A stretch of 64,000 bases of DNA from Cordylochernes scorpioides (Eukaryota > Arthropoda > Arachnida > Pseudoscorpiones > Chernetidae): assembly GCA_030710605.1 (NCBI GenBank), contig CP092864.1:145017261-145081260 (forward strand). Reading direction: 5' to 3'. A program made the translations under genes and the position numbers. The notes below the pieces were generated by a model. It had not been told where the DNA came from, did not search any database, and worked only from the letters and a program-made list of their open reading frames with translations. Below are positions 20,831 through 31,326 of the stretch, piece after piece; within the stretch, counting starts at the first letter, position 1, and every line of letters starts with the position of its first letter.

Positions 20831-21539
20831 TTTTAGATCAATATCCTTATCGACAAAATTTTATCTATATTTTACCAATGATGGTTATTACCTTTCCTAG
20901 ATGTCATTAGTGCCTTTAGGTTCACACATGCAATCTTTATTCAACATACTTCGTATGACTTTTTGTTCGCATCTACCCGTGATTCAGGAAGTACATCGAT
21001 CTCATTTTATCCTCACTTGATCTCCCAGCGTGCGTCTCGCTTGTTTCACTTCTTAGATTCGCATTGACCTGAACAAAGAGTTATATATGCAGGTAAGAGA
21101 GGAACATAGTTAAATTTAAAAATAACTAAACTTTATCCTTTCTAGCCTATTAAATCTAATTAAATTTGAAATAAAATTTGTGGTTTATATGTAGGTTTAA
21201 ATTAATATTTTTAACTCTTATGAAAAATCTTATAATTTGGTCTTATTTAATTTTGTATCACAGGTTTTTAAGATTGGAAGCTATATGAAAACTAGTAAAT
21301 TTTTTAGAAGTAAGAGATCGGAATAAATTATCTTTTGCTAGTTCAAGGTTAATCGTTAGGTGGTCGGTGGAAGGATGGTCTAAACCGTTTGGCTATCTTT
21401 CAGAAAAATATATCAACTAAACATTGATTTTTGATTATTCCAGAATATTTTGTCCCTAAATACACGTTCCCTGAGTTCACAGATAATGGGAAACGAGTAA
21501 TTATGGCCGATATATTCTGTATTGTTTAAAATCAAAAAT
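20831..21539. other. No gene seen
   Basis: AT-rich, no long frame and no repeat recognised. A partial SINE 2 head (GGTCGGTGGAAGGATGGTCT) occurs near 21362. Confidence 0.5.
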
Positions 21540-21928
21540 TCGATGGGGGTTGATGGAAGTATGGTCTAAACCGTTGGTTTTCGACAGCTACGACCTGGGT
21601 TCGATCCCCGCATTCGGGCACTTTTTCTTATTTAAAAAAATCTCTAATGGCTCCCGATTCTTGTAAAAATCCAACCCCACCAGCGAGTGCAAGTAACCAA
21701 ACGGGCACATTTGTAAGTTATTATAAAATAAATGAAGCTTCCAGGGTTAAGTTTCTTGTATGTGCATGTATTTGTATGTACATTTGTAAATGCAAATTCG
21801 AACTGCTTTTCACATGTGCAGACATGTGGTGCACTTAGCTGCTTAGAAGCAGTCGCCTTCTACTACCTACCATGATTATCATGGCCTGTACCACGTGTAC
21901 TAGGGATAAGCAAAAAAAAAAAAAAAAA
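21540..21928 (+). mobile_element. SINE family 2, nearly full-length, with A-tail
   Basis: The tRNA-like head (GTTGATGGAAGTATGGTCTA, then CTGGGTTCGATCCCCGC as box B) is followed by an A-rich linker, a body with CCAACCCCACCAGCGAGTGC and CATGTGCAGACATGTGGTGC, and the tail CATGATTATCATGGCCTG, ACCACGTGTACTAGGGATAA, ending in about 17 A. Other copies: 15505-15600, 23200-23280, 57843-58150 and, more diverged, 45400-45580 and 46260-46445. Confidence 0.75.
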
Positions 21929-22519
21929 GGTTAATAGTTAGGTTCGCTGTTTCGTTTTAGAACGAGTTCTTGGGTCTTTCAATACAGTTCATTCCATCAG
22001 TTCTCAACTCTTGTATTTCTTCCTTTCGGATCTCTATCCTTGGAATCTTTATTCTTTGTCTCGTTAGCATCATCACCAAGCATCGTCTCCAGCTCCATGA
22101 CCTTGTTTATATGACTATAGAATAGAATAATAAAAAAATATTAATTCTAAAACAATTTCCTAGTTTCCGTTTATCTTCCAATCTTTCAAACCTGTGATAA
22201 AAAATTAAATAAGACCAATTTATAAGATATTTCATCCGAATTAATATAAATTCAAATCTACATATTGTGGCGAAATTTTTTTTTAATTTTTAATTTAATA
22301 TTATTCAATGAAAATATTCAACAGATTATAAAAATATATATTACTCAGTATTTGTAAAATCATCTTAAAAATATTTTTTAGCTTGCTTGTTCAAGATTCT
22401 CTAGCTGTAGATAGTTTGGTTGATAATTGTCGACTAGTCGTACTGACGTCATCAATAAATACTTTGAGATATCTTAAGATATTCCAAGACTTGTTTTCTA
22501 CGCTACAATATATACCATA
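21929..22519. other. No gene seen
   Basis: AT-rich spacer. The 61-aa frame at 22383-22568 is partly the neighbouring MITE and is not supported. Confidence 0.5.
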
Positions 22520-22521
22520 TA

Positions 22522-22670
22522 CAGTTAAACCTGTCTATAGCGCCCCCTCTTGGGACTCACCAAAATAGGATGCTATAGAGAGGGGGTGCTCTAGACAGGT
22601 CACTTTTAATGTAAAATGTTTAAAATCGGGCGCTATAGAGAGGAGGGGGCGCTATAGACAGATTTAACTG
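22522..22670. mobile_element. MITE family P, short copy
   Basis: Ends CAGTTAAACCTGTCTATAG and ...GATTTAACTG with flanking TA (22520-22521, 22671-22672). It is nearly palindromic over its whole length (AGCGCCCCCTCTTGGGACTC against its inverse). Confidence 0.8.
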
Positions 22671-22672
22671 TA

Positions 22673-23199
22673 TTTTCTTTCAATTTTAATTCGATTTAAT
22701 AGCTTAGAAAGGATAAAGTTTAGTTATTTTTAAATATAGCTATTTTCCTCTCTCACACCCTCATATAGAAAAAGACTAAATACTAGAATTTTCCTATAAA
22801 TATTTCGTCTCCAATACAAATATATCCATTTATTTATCCGCGGGCAGTATTCCTCTCCTCTCAGAGTTTCCTTTTCTTTGGCTAGTCCTTTGATGGTATC
22901 GTAAGATCTCTTTCCTAAATGGACCAAACTTTTCTTTCACGTTTTTCCTACTCTCTTTATCCCATCCAAACATCCCTCCAGAAATACTGGTAACCACTCC
23001 GAGTGTCGGACAAGATGTCCAAACATGATCTTCCTCTCAATCGTTTCCAGTAGGTCCTAACCTACCTTGATCATTTTTGGTACAACTGTGCTAATAGCTT
23101 ATGTCCATAGTTTGTTTGAATACCATTTCTAAGATTCCACTCTTCAGTGTAGCATATATAAGCAGAATCGTTCAAATTTCACATGTGTAGACATCTGGT
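22673..23199. other. No gene seen
   Basis: AT-rich spacer with chance frames only (a 65-aa minus-strand frame at 22730-22927 shows no known motif). Confidence 0.5.
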
Positions 23200-23280
23200 G
23201 CATTTACAGTAAAAGCAATCGCCTACTCATGTTTATCATGGCCTGTACCACGTGTACTAGGAATAAGCAAAAAAAAAATC
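23200..23280 (+). mobile_element. 3' fragment of SINE family 2
   Basis: Ends with the family tail (ATCATGGCCTGTACCACG, TGTACTAGGAATAAGC, then A-run). Confidence 0.65.
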
Positions 23281-23309
23281 GTCCAATACAGTATTAGAGC
23301 TCTAAGAAG

Positions 23310-23400
23310 ATGTCTGATAGATTAAATTGGCGAAACCGCTAGGGGGTTTACCACTGATGAGTCAAGCCCTCCCAAGGGCAAAGTCGCAGTGCAAAGACAG
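23310..23400 (+). mobile_element. Foldback MITE family F, fragment
   Basis: TTGGCGAAACCGCTAGGGGG and ACCACTGATGAGTCAAGCCC. Relative to other copies CTGGC/GCCAG is changed to TTGGC/GTCAA, so the two short boxes still pair. Confidence 0.65.
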
Positions 23401-23497
23401 TAGAAAGTTTGTTTGATGTGTAAATTAAACATTCAAGCTTTAATGCTTTCATTTCCTGCATATTCCTATATACATATAAATATGAAAATCGGAATTA

Positions 23498-23760
23498 TTA
23501 TAGACACGTAAGATTCTTTTAAAAATAAATAATTTATACTGCCCTAACTGCAATGTAAAATTTAATGGGAGGGCCTGGCTCATCAGTGGTGAACCCTTCC
23601 AGCGGTTTCGCTAGTTAAATCTACCATACCGCTGTTATTAAACTGGCGAAACCGCTGGGAGGGTTCACCACTGATGAGCCAGGCCCTCCCATTAATTTTT
23701 CCATTGCAGTAAGGGCAGTAGAAATTGTTTAATTTTTAAAAAAATCATACGCGTCTATAA
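23498..23760. mobile_element. Foldback MITE family F, complete with long inverted arms
   Basis: Two arms of about 115 bp form a near-perfect inverted repeat around a short centre (TAGTTAAATCTACCATACCG). Each arm runs from TATAGACACGTAAGATTC-type ends through ACTGCCCTAACTGCAATG and GGGAGGGCCTGGCTCATCAG to CAGCGGTTTCGC. It lies 13 bp from the Tc1 element. No protein is encoded. Confidence 0.8.
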
Positions 23761-23773
23761 AAACGTCATTATA

Positions 23774-25267
23774 CACTGGTGTCCAAAAAATAAGAAACTT
23801 TTGTTTTTTAATGATATGTTTTAAAATATACAACGCTAAAAGCTAAAAAGTAATTTAATTAGGTATTTTAAGTCGTAGAATTTATTTATCGCAACCATTC
23901 GATTCTGTAAAATTGAAAATATGCAATTTTTTGCTTGTCTTTATAAGTGTGCTATTTGGCGTGTCGTTTACCCCATCTAAGAATTGTCCAATTATAATTT
24001 TATTTAATCCTTAGTTAATTATGAGTTTACGAAAAATTTAGCAGATGATTTAAAAGGAAGAGCTGTTGGAAGAATGGAGGCAGGGCAATCACAAGTTGAA
24101 GTAGCAAAATGGCTAAATGTGAATAAATCTGTGGTCAGCAAAATATGGAAACAGTTCCCTGAGACAGGAACCATCAAAAGAAAATAAGGTTCTGGTAGAA
24201 AAAGAAAAACAGCTACCTCTGAAGAACGTTATCTGGTCGTAACTGCCAAGCGCCATAGGGAGATGACAGCTATTCAACTCTCTAATGAACTCTCAAGTGC
24301 TACTGGAACGAGAATTTCAAGACAAACTGTTTACCGGAGGCTTCACGAAGGTGCTCTTTATGCAAGACGACCAATGGTCTGTATCCCTTTAACCTCTGCT
24401 CACAGGAGAGCCCGCTTGAATCGGTGCTTGGAACATCACGCCTGGACTCATGATCAGTGGGCCAATGTTCTCTTCAGTGACGAGTCAAGATTTAGTTTAA
24501 ATTCAGATTCTCGACGAGTTTTCATTTGGAGGGAGCCGGGAACCCGCTATCATCCCAGTAACATCAGGGAAATAGACAGTTTTAGAGGGGGCAGTCTCTT
24601 AGTCTGGGCTGGCATCAGTTCTAGCAGACGCACACCCCTCCACATTTTTTCTGGGGGCACTTTAACTGCCCAAAGGTACAGGCACGAGATCCTTGAGCCC
24701 TATCTAAGACCTTATAGAGATCAAATTGGTCACAATTTAATTTTTATGGACGATAATGCTCGTCCGCATAGGGCTAGGCTAGTCAATGAATATTTCTAGA
24801 GTGAGAATATTCGAAGGATGGATTGGCCTGCCATATCTCCGGACCTGAATCCAATAGAGCATGTGTGGGATGCTCTAGGGACGCGTATTGGAGCTCGTCA
24901 CCCCTCTTCCAGAACCCTCGTTGAGCTAAGAACTGCTCTATTGGAGGAGTGGGGTTTACTACCCCTGGACCTCCTCCAAAGCCTGGTAAACAGTATGAGG
25001 GCCCGCTGTGAGACCTTGAGAGCTGTTAGAGGTGATCATACTCCCTATTGATATCTTATTGCTTTAAGATCTGGAACCTTAGCTTTGGGTATGTTGGTAA
25101 TAATTTGCATATTTCGTAATTTCAAATATATATTTTTTAATTTTCATATAGCTAGTCAAATTCTCCATAGTTTAAACTATTTGTATACTAAATTTTATAT
25201 TTGTTAATAAATTAGCTTTTGATAAATTTCAATATTGGTTAAGTTTCTTATTTTTTGGACACCAGTG
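23774..25267 (+). mobile_element. Tc1-type DNA transposon with perfect 27-bp inverted repeats
   Basis: 1494 bp. The ends begin CACTGGTGTCCAAAAAA and are perfect inverted copies over 27 bp (23774-23800 and 25241-25267), flanked by the TA duplication typical of the superfamily (23772-23773 and 25268-25269). The size is normal for Tc1. Only the transposase gene is inside, and it is broken by stop codons, so the copy could move only with transposase from elsewhere. Confidence 0.95.
24026..25051 (+). pseudogene. Tc1-like transposase (D34E), two in-frame stops
   Basis: The N-terminal helix-turn-helix part (GRMEAGQSQVEVAKWLNV, KSVVSKIWKQF) recognises the element ends in this family. A TAA at 24185-24187 interrupts it before the linker GSGRKRKTAT, and a TAG at 24797-24799 sits between the second aspartate and the glutamate. 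The catalytic residues remain: D in VLFSDESRF, D in FMDDNARPH, and E in SPDLNPIEHVWD, with 34 residues between the last two (the D34E signature). All parts are in one frame, so only two point mutations separate this copy from an open frame. The true start is unclear; the first in-frame ATG is at 24074. Confidence 0.93.
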
Positions 25268-25934
25268 TATAAACACTAGTTTAATTATAAATACGAAGTT
25301 TAGGTGGCGAAAGAGTAGGGTGAGGTTTCAGGTAATTCCAACTTTGATGAAAGTTTGTGCTGAAAAAAATATTGCATTAAAATCAACTTTAAACATAAAA
25401 CAATATAACGAATAGATAAACTATATGGGAAAATAGTAATTTTAAAAAGAGAGAAAAAAAATTCTTTGCCTCAAATGAATTTCCAATAAAATTGATTAGG
25501 ACTAAGTTAAAATAAGAAATAAAAGGTGTGGCTAGCTTTTTGGGTAAAATGAGTATTTGACCAATTCTGGAATAATTAATAAATAATTAACGATTAGTTG
25601 ATATCTATTTCAAAATATGGCGCATGCCATCAGCAACCTTTAGCTGCACAATCAGGAGATGCCTTTTTTCTTAATTTAACCATCTGATCCCAGTACAATT
25701 TCACTTTTGTATTGTTTTTCACATAAGTTAAAATATTCGTTTTAAAATACGATAAGGTTTCATGAGCAAGGCCTTCATAACCATTATTGTATAGTTACAA
25801 TTTTATTACTATTGTCAAGTAGCTCTACAATCACAGAAAGCTCCATGGGACACCTGTCAATCATCACTGGACTCCGGGGGGACAGGTGTGAGGGGTTCTC
25901 GGAATCTTATCGGCAAATAAGGAAAACGGGACGG
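25268..25934. other. No gene; hairpin-MITE fragment inside
   Basis: At 25630-25735 it has CCATCAGCAACCTTTAGCTG, CAGGAGATGCCTTTTTTC and CCCAGTACAATTTCAC, matching the right side of the hairpin element at 52725-52830 and its flank. The rest is AT-rich and unassigned. Confidence 0.55.
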
Positions 25935-26093
25935 TGGCTTTATTTATTTTAACACACAAACGCGATATCCCGGCTAGAGATAATTGCGTCGATTTACATT
26001 TTTTAAACAGAAACAGTTATAAAATTTTTACAAAAAAAAAAAAGTAATCGAAATAAAAAGAGAAAAAATATATATATATTAGGAACCTGAACC

Positions 26094-29000
26094 CTACAGG
26101 TTTGAAAGAAAATCATGAATATATTTACAAAAATAGTTAAACTTATGATAATTCTCTCTGCTATTTACAAATTGATATAGATCTACAACATTATTTATTG
26201 TCTGTTGTCTAGCGGTGAAGAAGAGTGGACATTCCAGCAGTAGGTGTCTCGAGTCCTGGAATTCGTTGCCACAATGACAGCTAGAGTCTTCAATCGCGCC
26301 AATTTTTGATGAAAATCCCTTAAAATTTCCATGGTTCGTTATAAATTGTGAATTATAATAGTTTGGTCGAAAATATTTCGGAATTGCATAAGGAAAGAAA
26401 CTTTGAAATGTTTGATTAGTATTCTTTTTCAGAAAATTAATCCTTGATATAATGAAATCTTTGAGTATACCTAGAATATACAAATCATAAAATTGTTTAT
26501 CTTCTGTTGATAAATTATTCAACTCATATAACCTATAATTCTAGATTCCATATTATCAGTGATCAAAGGAATATTGGCTAAGGTGTGAACACAGTTATAA
26601 CTGGTTGTTTTATATGTTTGGGTACACCATATCAGAATTTGATATTGCATTGAGTTCAGTTTGTACTTATATTTTTTGCTAATTAATTGAAACCATATTT
26701 CTGTTCCGTAAGTTAACGTTGGTCTTATTATAGATTAATAAAGTGTAAGCCTTTTTTGGGTGCTAAGACCCCAAGATTTTGCACATATTGAAAAAAGAAG
26801 GTTTTTCAATCTTTGGGTTTTGTTTAGTATAATGTTAAGGTGAGGGCCAAAATTCAATTTGTTTTTCCATCTATGATTCGCAATCGTAATTCCAAGAATT
26901 TTAATTTCTTCTACGGGCATAATAATATTGTCTCTAAAATTAATTGAAATTTTGTCTTTATTGTGCAAGTGTAAAATACTAGTTTTATCAAGATTGATAT
27001 TCAGCTTATTATCATTACACCATTGATCTATCTTTTCCAAATTAAACTCAATCGACTTTTTTAGATTTGTTAACCCATTATTCCAACATATAATAGTTAC
27101 ATCATCAGCATAGCAAATGATTTCAGAGTTTGGTGATTGCAAATTAGTTAGCAGATCATTTAAATATATCAGCCATAACAACGGAGACAATGGTCCACCC
27201 TGAGGACAGCCCTTTGTTAATATCTTTGAAACTTTCATATTATTATACTTGAAAATCGTTTTTCTATTTTTCAAAAAAGAACGTAAAATTTTGATCAATT
27301 CAACTGGTAAATTGTCTTCGTCTAATTTTTTAAACAAGGCTGGCCACCATGTATTATCAAACGCTCCTTGTATATCAATTGCAATCAGCGTAACTAGTTG
27401 TTTCTGTCTATGTTCCATTATGATCTTTGTGATTTCTTTCAAACAGGTTGTTGTTGACTTATTCTTCAAGAAACCATGTTGTCTGGGGCTAAGGAGATCA
27501 TTTTTTTCATAGTATTCGTATATTTTATTTTTCAAAATTTTTTCGAATATTTTTGATAAGTTAGAAATTAATGAAATAGGTCGATATCTCTTTACTAATT
27601 CTAAATTCGTTTTGTGAGGTTTTGGAATTATCCTGAGAACTGCCTCTTTCCATCTATCTGGATAATATCCGAAGTGAATGCATTTATTAAATAAATCGCA
27701 TATTAATGGTAAATATTTTGGAAGGGCACTTTTGATCATGTTGTTACTTATACTGTCAACCCCAGGGGCTTTTTTGATGTCTATGTTAGATATTAGGTTC
27801 ACTATTTCCCCTTCTTCAACACAGACCTTATTCTTGTTAATCATTTTTAGTTTGTAATTTCTAATTAGTTGATGGTAAGAATCATCCGTATCGAAATTAT
27901 CATCTGGTACCAACTCATTTAACAAATTGCTCATTGATCGTTCTTTTAGGTGTTCTGGGGCATTGTCAATTAAGGGTATTCCCCTTTGTTTATCTAGTGT
28001 TCTTAATTTATTAAAAAATTTATATGCGTTACTAAATGTTTGTATAATTTTATTCTATAAGATATCGCCAGTTAATTTTCTTTGCTTTATCAATTGCATT
28101 AGTGTATCGATTTCTAGTCAACTTGAATGTGTTAGAACTGATTGCTCCGTGGCGATAATATAGGTTTCTTATGTAGTGAAAATGATCTTTCATTTTTTTC
28201 AATTCAATATTCCACCAGTTATTACTAGAATAATATTTAGAGTTGGAGGATATAACTTCCAAAGATTTAAAGGCAGCTTCTGTTAAAAGGTTTGTAAGTC
28301 CATTTACTATCATATCAATATCTAAATCTGAATTAACTCTTTCCACTTTACTTTTAAGTCTTATTATTTCTGTTAAAGATATATTATGAGAAAATCGAGA
28401 CCAATCAGCATATTTTTCTTTGAATTTCCAAGTGGATTTTTGAATATTGAATAAGTATTCGTTTTTTTTTTATTTCGAATTTTATAGCAACATGGTCCGA
28501 AATATTTGTTAGTTGGGAAGTTTGCCAGTTATTTATTAAGCTTAATGAATGTTTATTGGAAATAGTAAGATCGATTATACTAGTTTCGCGACAGGTAGGC
28601 GTTTTCAAGTTATGTATATAGAGATCGTTTACATCTATAATTGGTTTTAATTTGAATCCGTTAGAGTTAGTTACTTTGTCGAACCATAATGGGTGACGAG
28701 AATTAAAGTCGCCACAGAGTACTACTGGTTGGTTTTTATAGGTTTCAAGTAATCTGCTCATAAAATTCAGATGATAATTGTTTAGTGAATTAGGATGAAT
28801 ATAGAAATTTGAGATAATTATGTTTTCTTTAAAAGTAGATAAAGCCATTGTTGTACAAAAAGAATTAGTGAAATTTTCTACCATTGAGCATTTTAGCTTT
28901 TTGTTTAATACAATAATTGCCGTGTATTTTTCTTCTATCCTATTCGAACACACTATCTGAGAATCCATATCGTACATGATCTTGTTGTGTAAAACATAAG

Positions 29001-29115
29001 GTTCTTGAATCAGTAGAATATCGGTTGGGTTATCTGTAATATAACCTTGTAATTCATTTATTGCCCTAATACTCTTTCTAACATTTTGTTGAATACATTT
29101 TAAGTTTTCATTCAT
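26094..29115 (-). pseudogene. LINE ORF2: endonuclease plus reverse transcriptase, frameshifted
   Basis: Starts at an ATG at 29115. The endonuclease (IQQNVRKS, LLIQEPYV, CGDFNSRHPLW, ISDHVAIKF) runs to a T-run near 28465 where the frame is lost. A linker frame follows (28050-28346). The reverse transcriptase (26735-27934) shows KAPGVDSI, YRPISLI, AIDIQGAFD, GCPQGGPLSP and CYADDVTI. A TAA at 26735 cuts the thumb just before RPTLTYG. After another shift, 26094-26522 carries the C-terminal finger CHCGNEFQDSRHLLLEC. Family role: target-site nicking and cDNA synthesis. At least three frame breaks and one stop mean it is dead. The clade is inferred from motif style. Confidence 0.9.
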
Positions 29116-29149
29116 TGTTGTTTACATTGGTAAGACATATATATTTAAA

Positions 29150-29376
29150 TTATATATTTGACAAAACCGATTCCTCGATAATAGGCGTATATTGCGTTCT
29201 TTGTATGACTCTGTCCAGTTGTATCTTATATAATGGACACTCGTTGGAATTTGATCTATGATTTAATGAATGGGTTTTGAATTTTGGGTGTTTAGAACAA
29301 TTATAACAATTTATTTCTCCGGTGCAGCTGTGACTACCCTGAATACCACAGTTTTTACATACTTTAGCATGTAGTG
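29150..29376 (-). pseudogene. LINE ORF1, C-terminal fragment with zinc knuckles
   Basis: Translation of the minus strand gives CKNCGIQGSHSC, then CYNCSKHPKFKTHS and NECPLYK, the cysteine/histidine knuckles found at the end of gag-like ORF1 proteins, which bind the element RNA. It stops at 29150-29152, 35 bp before the ATG of the endonuclease frame. The N-terminal part is missing through 5' truncation. Confidence 0.75.
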
Positions 29377-29384
29377 GCTGACCA

Positions 29385-29644
29385 CTCTTGTTATTATTTT
29401 ACCTTGGGATAAGTTGTTCTCCCTATAAATACCTCTTGTATATAATTTTATTGGAGAACTTTTTTTACTTATACTTTTATTAGTCTAAACTAGACAAGAT
29501 CTTGGAGGTCGTGCTCATAAAGAAGTTCAAGAACTCTTCTTGGTTCTCTGTACAGGGATCCTTTGATTGGAGAACTAAAAGGTAAATACCCACCTTTATA
29601 ATAAATTAATTATTCCCAAATTTGCCCTTGTTTTATTTATCAAC
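29385..29644 (+). promoter_or_regulatory. Possible solo LTR or promoter region
   Basis: TGTTATTATTTTACCTTGGG near the left, a TATA-type CTATAAATACC near 29431, and AATAAATTAATT near 29602. The order resembles a small LTR, but no partner is seen. Nothing coding. Confidence 0.25.
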
Positions 29645-29880
29645 GCGACAATATTGCAGCGTAGAAAATTAGGAAAGACAAACTTCAAGATGACCCAGCA
29701 ATTTATTTAAGGCACCAACTAAAATTTATAAAATGCATGTCCGGGTAGTTGGCGACTTCTGTACGCTCCAGGAACCTGGGTTACTTAAATAAATAAAAAA
29801 ATAAAATGCATGACAAGATAAGCAATAAGGGAAGTAAACAGAATAACAATATATAAAATTGGCAAAGGAAGCCAGAAAGC
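29645..29880 (-). repeat. LTR-like copy of the TRIM family, with a small insertion
   Basis: GAAAATTAGGAAAGAC, CCCAGCAATTTATTTAAGG and later AGGGAAGTAAACAGAATAAC match the LTRs of the element at 4956-5721 in the same orientation. It is interrupted by the 61-bp insert at 29740-29800. Confidence 0.6.
29740..29800 (+). mobile_element. 61-bp retroposed insert with 12-bp target duplication
   Basis: TCCGGGTAGTTGGCGACTTC, GTACGCTCCAGGAACCTGGG and an A-rich tail (AAATAAATAAAAAA) lie between two exact copies of ATAAAATGCATG (29728-29739 and 29801-29812). Duplication plus A-tail indicates insertion of an RNA copy by LINE machinery. The source RNA is unknown. Confidence 0.7.
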
Positions 29881-29984
29881 TGAGCCAAAGCAAAGAACAA
29901 ATGTCAGTATTGGACGCTGATGCTTTGGCAAAATACAAGATGATTAAACAAAAAATAAGAAAAGATTAAATATGTGAAATAAAC

Positions 29985-30245
29985 TCTGAGAGAATAATTA
30001 CAAACACTATAACAGGACTTGGAACAAAACAGTATAAAGGAATGACAATACATCCAGATGGCACAAGAACCAACAGGACATGCAACAACTGCCCTGGCGT
30101 GGAACTAACACCTACTCACATATTCTCATTCCTAGCAATGGCCGCAGCCTTGCAGAAAATTGACATAGATCCAGAGCAGCAGCTTTACACACCCAAGATA
30201 GTGGACATTGCTGCTGCTGTGATAGAGATGTATGGAGACATCTGA
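29985..30245 (+). pseudogene. LINE 3'-end fragment (C-terminal zinc finger region)
   Basis: The frame reads TGLGTKQYKGMTIHPDGT, CNNCPGVELTPTHIFS, AMAAALQKIDIDPEQQL and then the C-terminus PKIVDIAAAVIEMYGDI with a stop. CNNC followed by THIF has the layout of the C-terminal finger of R1/Jockey-type ORF2, although the final cysteine is not obvious. Upstream RT is absent, as expected of a short 5'-truncated copy. Its end continues straight into the tandem array, which repeats its last 20 codons. Confidence 0.75.
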
Positions 30246-31050
30246 GGCTCTTCATTGGACACGACAACAACAACAATACAGTATACCCACCCAAGATAGT
30301 GGACATTGCTGCTGCTGTGATAGAGATGTATGGGGACATCTGAGGCTCTTCATTGGACACGACAAAAACAATACAGAATACACACCCAAGATAGTGGACA
30401 TTGTGACTGCTGTGATAGAGATGCATGGGGACATGTGAGGCTCTTCATTGGACACGACAACAACAATACAGTATACACACCCAAGATAGTGGACATTACG
30501 ACTGCTGTGATAGAGATGTATGGAGACATCTAAGGCTCTTCATTGGACACGACAACAACAACAATACAGTATACACACCCAAGATAGTGGACATTGCGAC
30601 TGCTGTGATAGAGATGTATGGAGACATCTAAGGCTATTCATTGAACACGACAAAAACAATACAGTATACACACCCAAGATAGTGGACATTGCTGCTGTGA
30701 TAGAGATGTATGGGGATATCTAAGGCTATTCATTGGACACGACAGCAACAACAATACAGTATACACACCCAAGATAGAGGACATTGCGACTGCTGTGATA
30801 GAGATGTATGGAGACATCTAAGGCTATTCATTGGACACGACAACAACAACAATACAGTATACACACCCAAGATAGTGGACATTACGACTGCTGTGATAGA
30901 GATGCATGGGGACATCTGAGGCTCTTCATTGGACACGACAACAACAACAATACAGTATACACACCCAAGATAGTGGACATTGTGACTGCTGTGATAGAGA
31001 TGTATGGAGACATCTGAGACTCTTCATTGGACACGACAACAACAACAAGA
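30190..31050 (+). repeat. 95-98-bp tandem array (about 9 copies) grown from a LINE 3' end
   Basis: Each unit contains CACCCAAGATAGTGGACATT, a GCTGCTGCTG-type stretch, ATAGAGATGTATGGAGACAT, CTGAGGCTCTTCATTGGACA and a variable (CAA)n. The first unit is the end of the LINE frame above. Unit length varies (98, 98, 95, 95, 98, 96) with the number of CAA and GCT triplets. Confidence 0.9.
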
Positions 31051-31061
31051 TATAATCGTAA

Positions 31062-31151
31062 ATAAAGAGGCTGCCTGGCCGGCATTCATAGTTCTTTAAA
31101 TTAAAGATATTTCGGCCAGTAAATCTTTTTATTATCTCGATAAAAATCTTT
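31062..31151 (-). mobile_element. Left part of a family 3 hammerhead element, split by Jockey
   Basis: GAGGCTGCCTGGCCGGCATT, TTCGGCCAGTAAATCTTTTT, ending in CGATAAAAATCTTT. The rest continues at 35557 after the Jockey insertion. Confidence 0.75.
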
Positions 31152-31167
31152 CCAGTTCAAAAATAAC

Positions 31168-31173
31168 TTTATT
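31168..31173 (-). terminator. Polyadenylation signal of the Jockey element
   Basis: AATAAA on the minus strand (CCTAATAAAGTTATTTTTG), close to the 3' border fixed by the target duplication. The same tail occurs in the short fragments. Confidence 0.7.
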
Positions 31174-31326
31174 AGGTGTCGCTCAAAAAGAGCAACCTAG
31201 CTTATGATATTAACAATGAATTATATGTACACGTTCTTCACATTGACAGGGTATTCACATCTCTACAAGGTTAGGGCCTGGCGCGCGGTCTTTAAATCGG
31301 TGTGTTCTCTTTTCTAATATGTTCTG

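Larger units (their letters stand above)
25935..29376 (-). mobile_element. 5'-truncated LINE of the R1/I-like group
   Basis: Reads on the minus strand: end of ORF1 with zinc knuckles, apurinic-type endonuclease, reverse transcriptase, C-terminal zinc finger, then a 3' end with AATAAA (25939-25944). The upstream limit inside ORF1 near 29376 is the usual product of incomplete reverse transcription. The coding parts are AT-rich, unlike the Jockey element nearby. Confidence 0.88.

Noticed and set aside
30112..31085. Overlapping 67-104-aa frames on both strands
   Set aside because: Products of the 95-98-bp array. Only the first plus-strand segment has LINE protein similarity.
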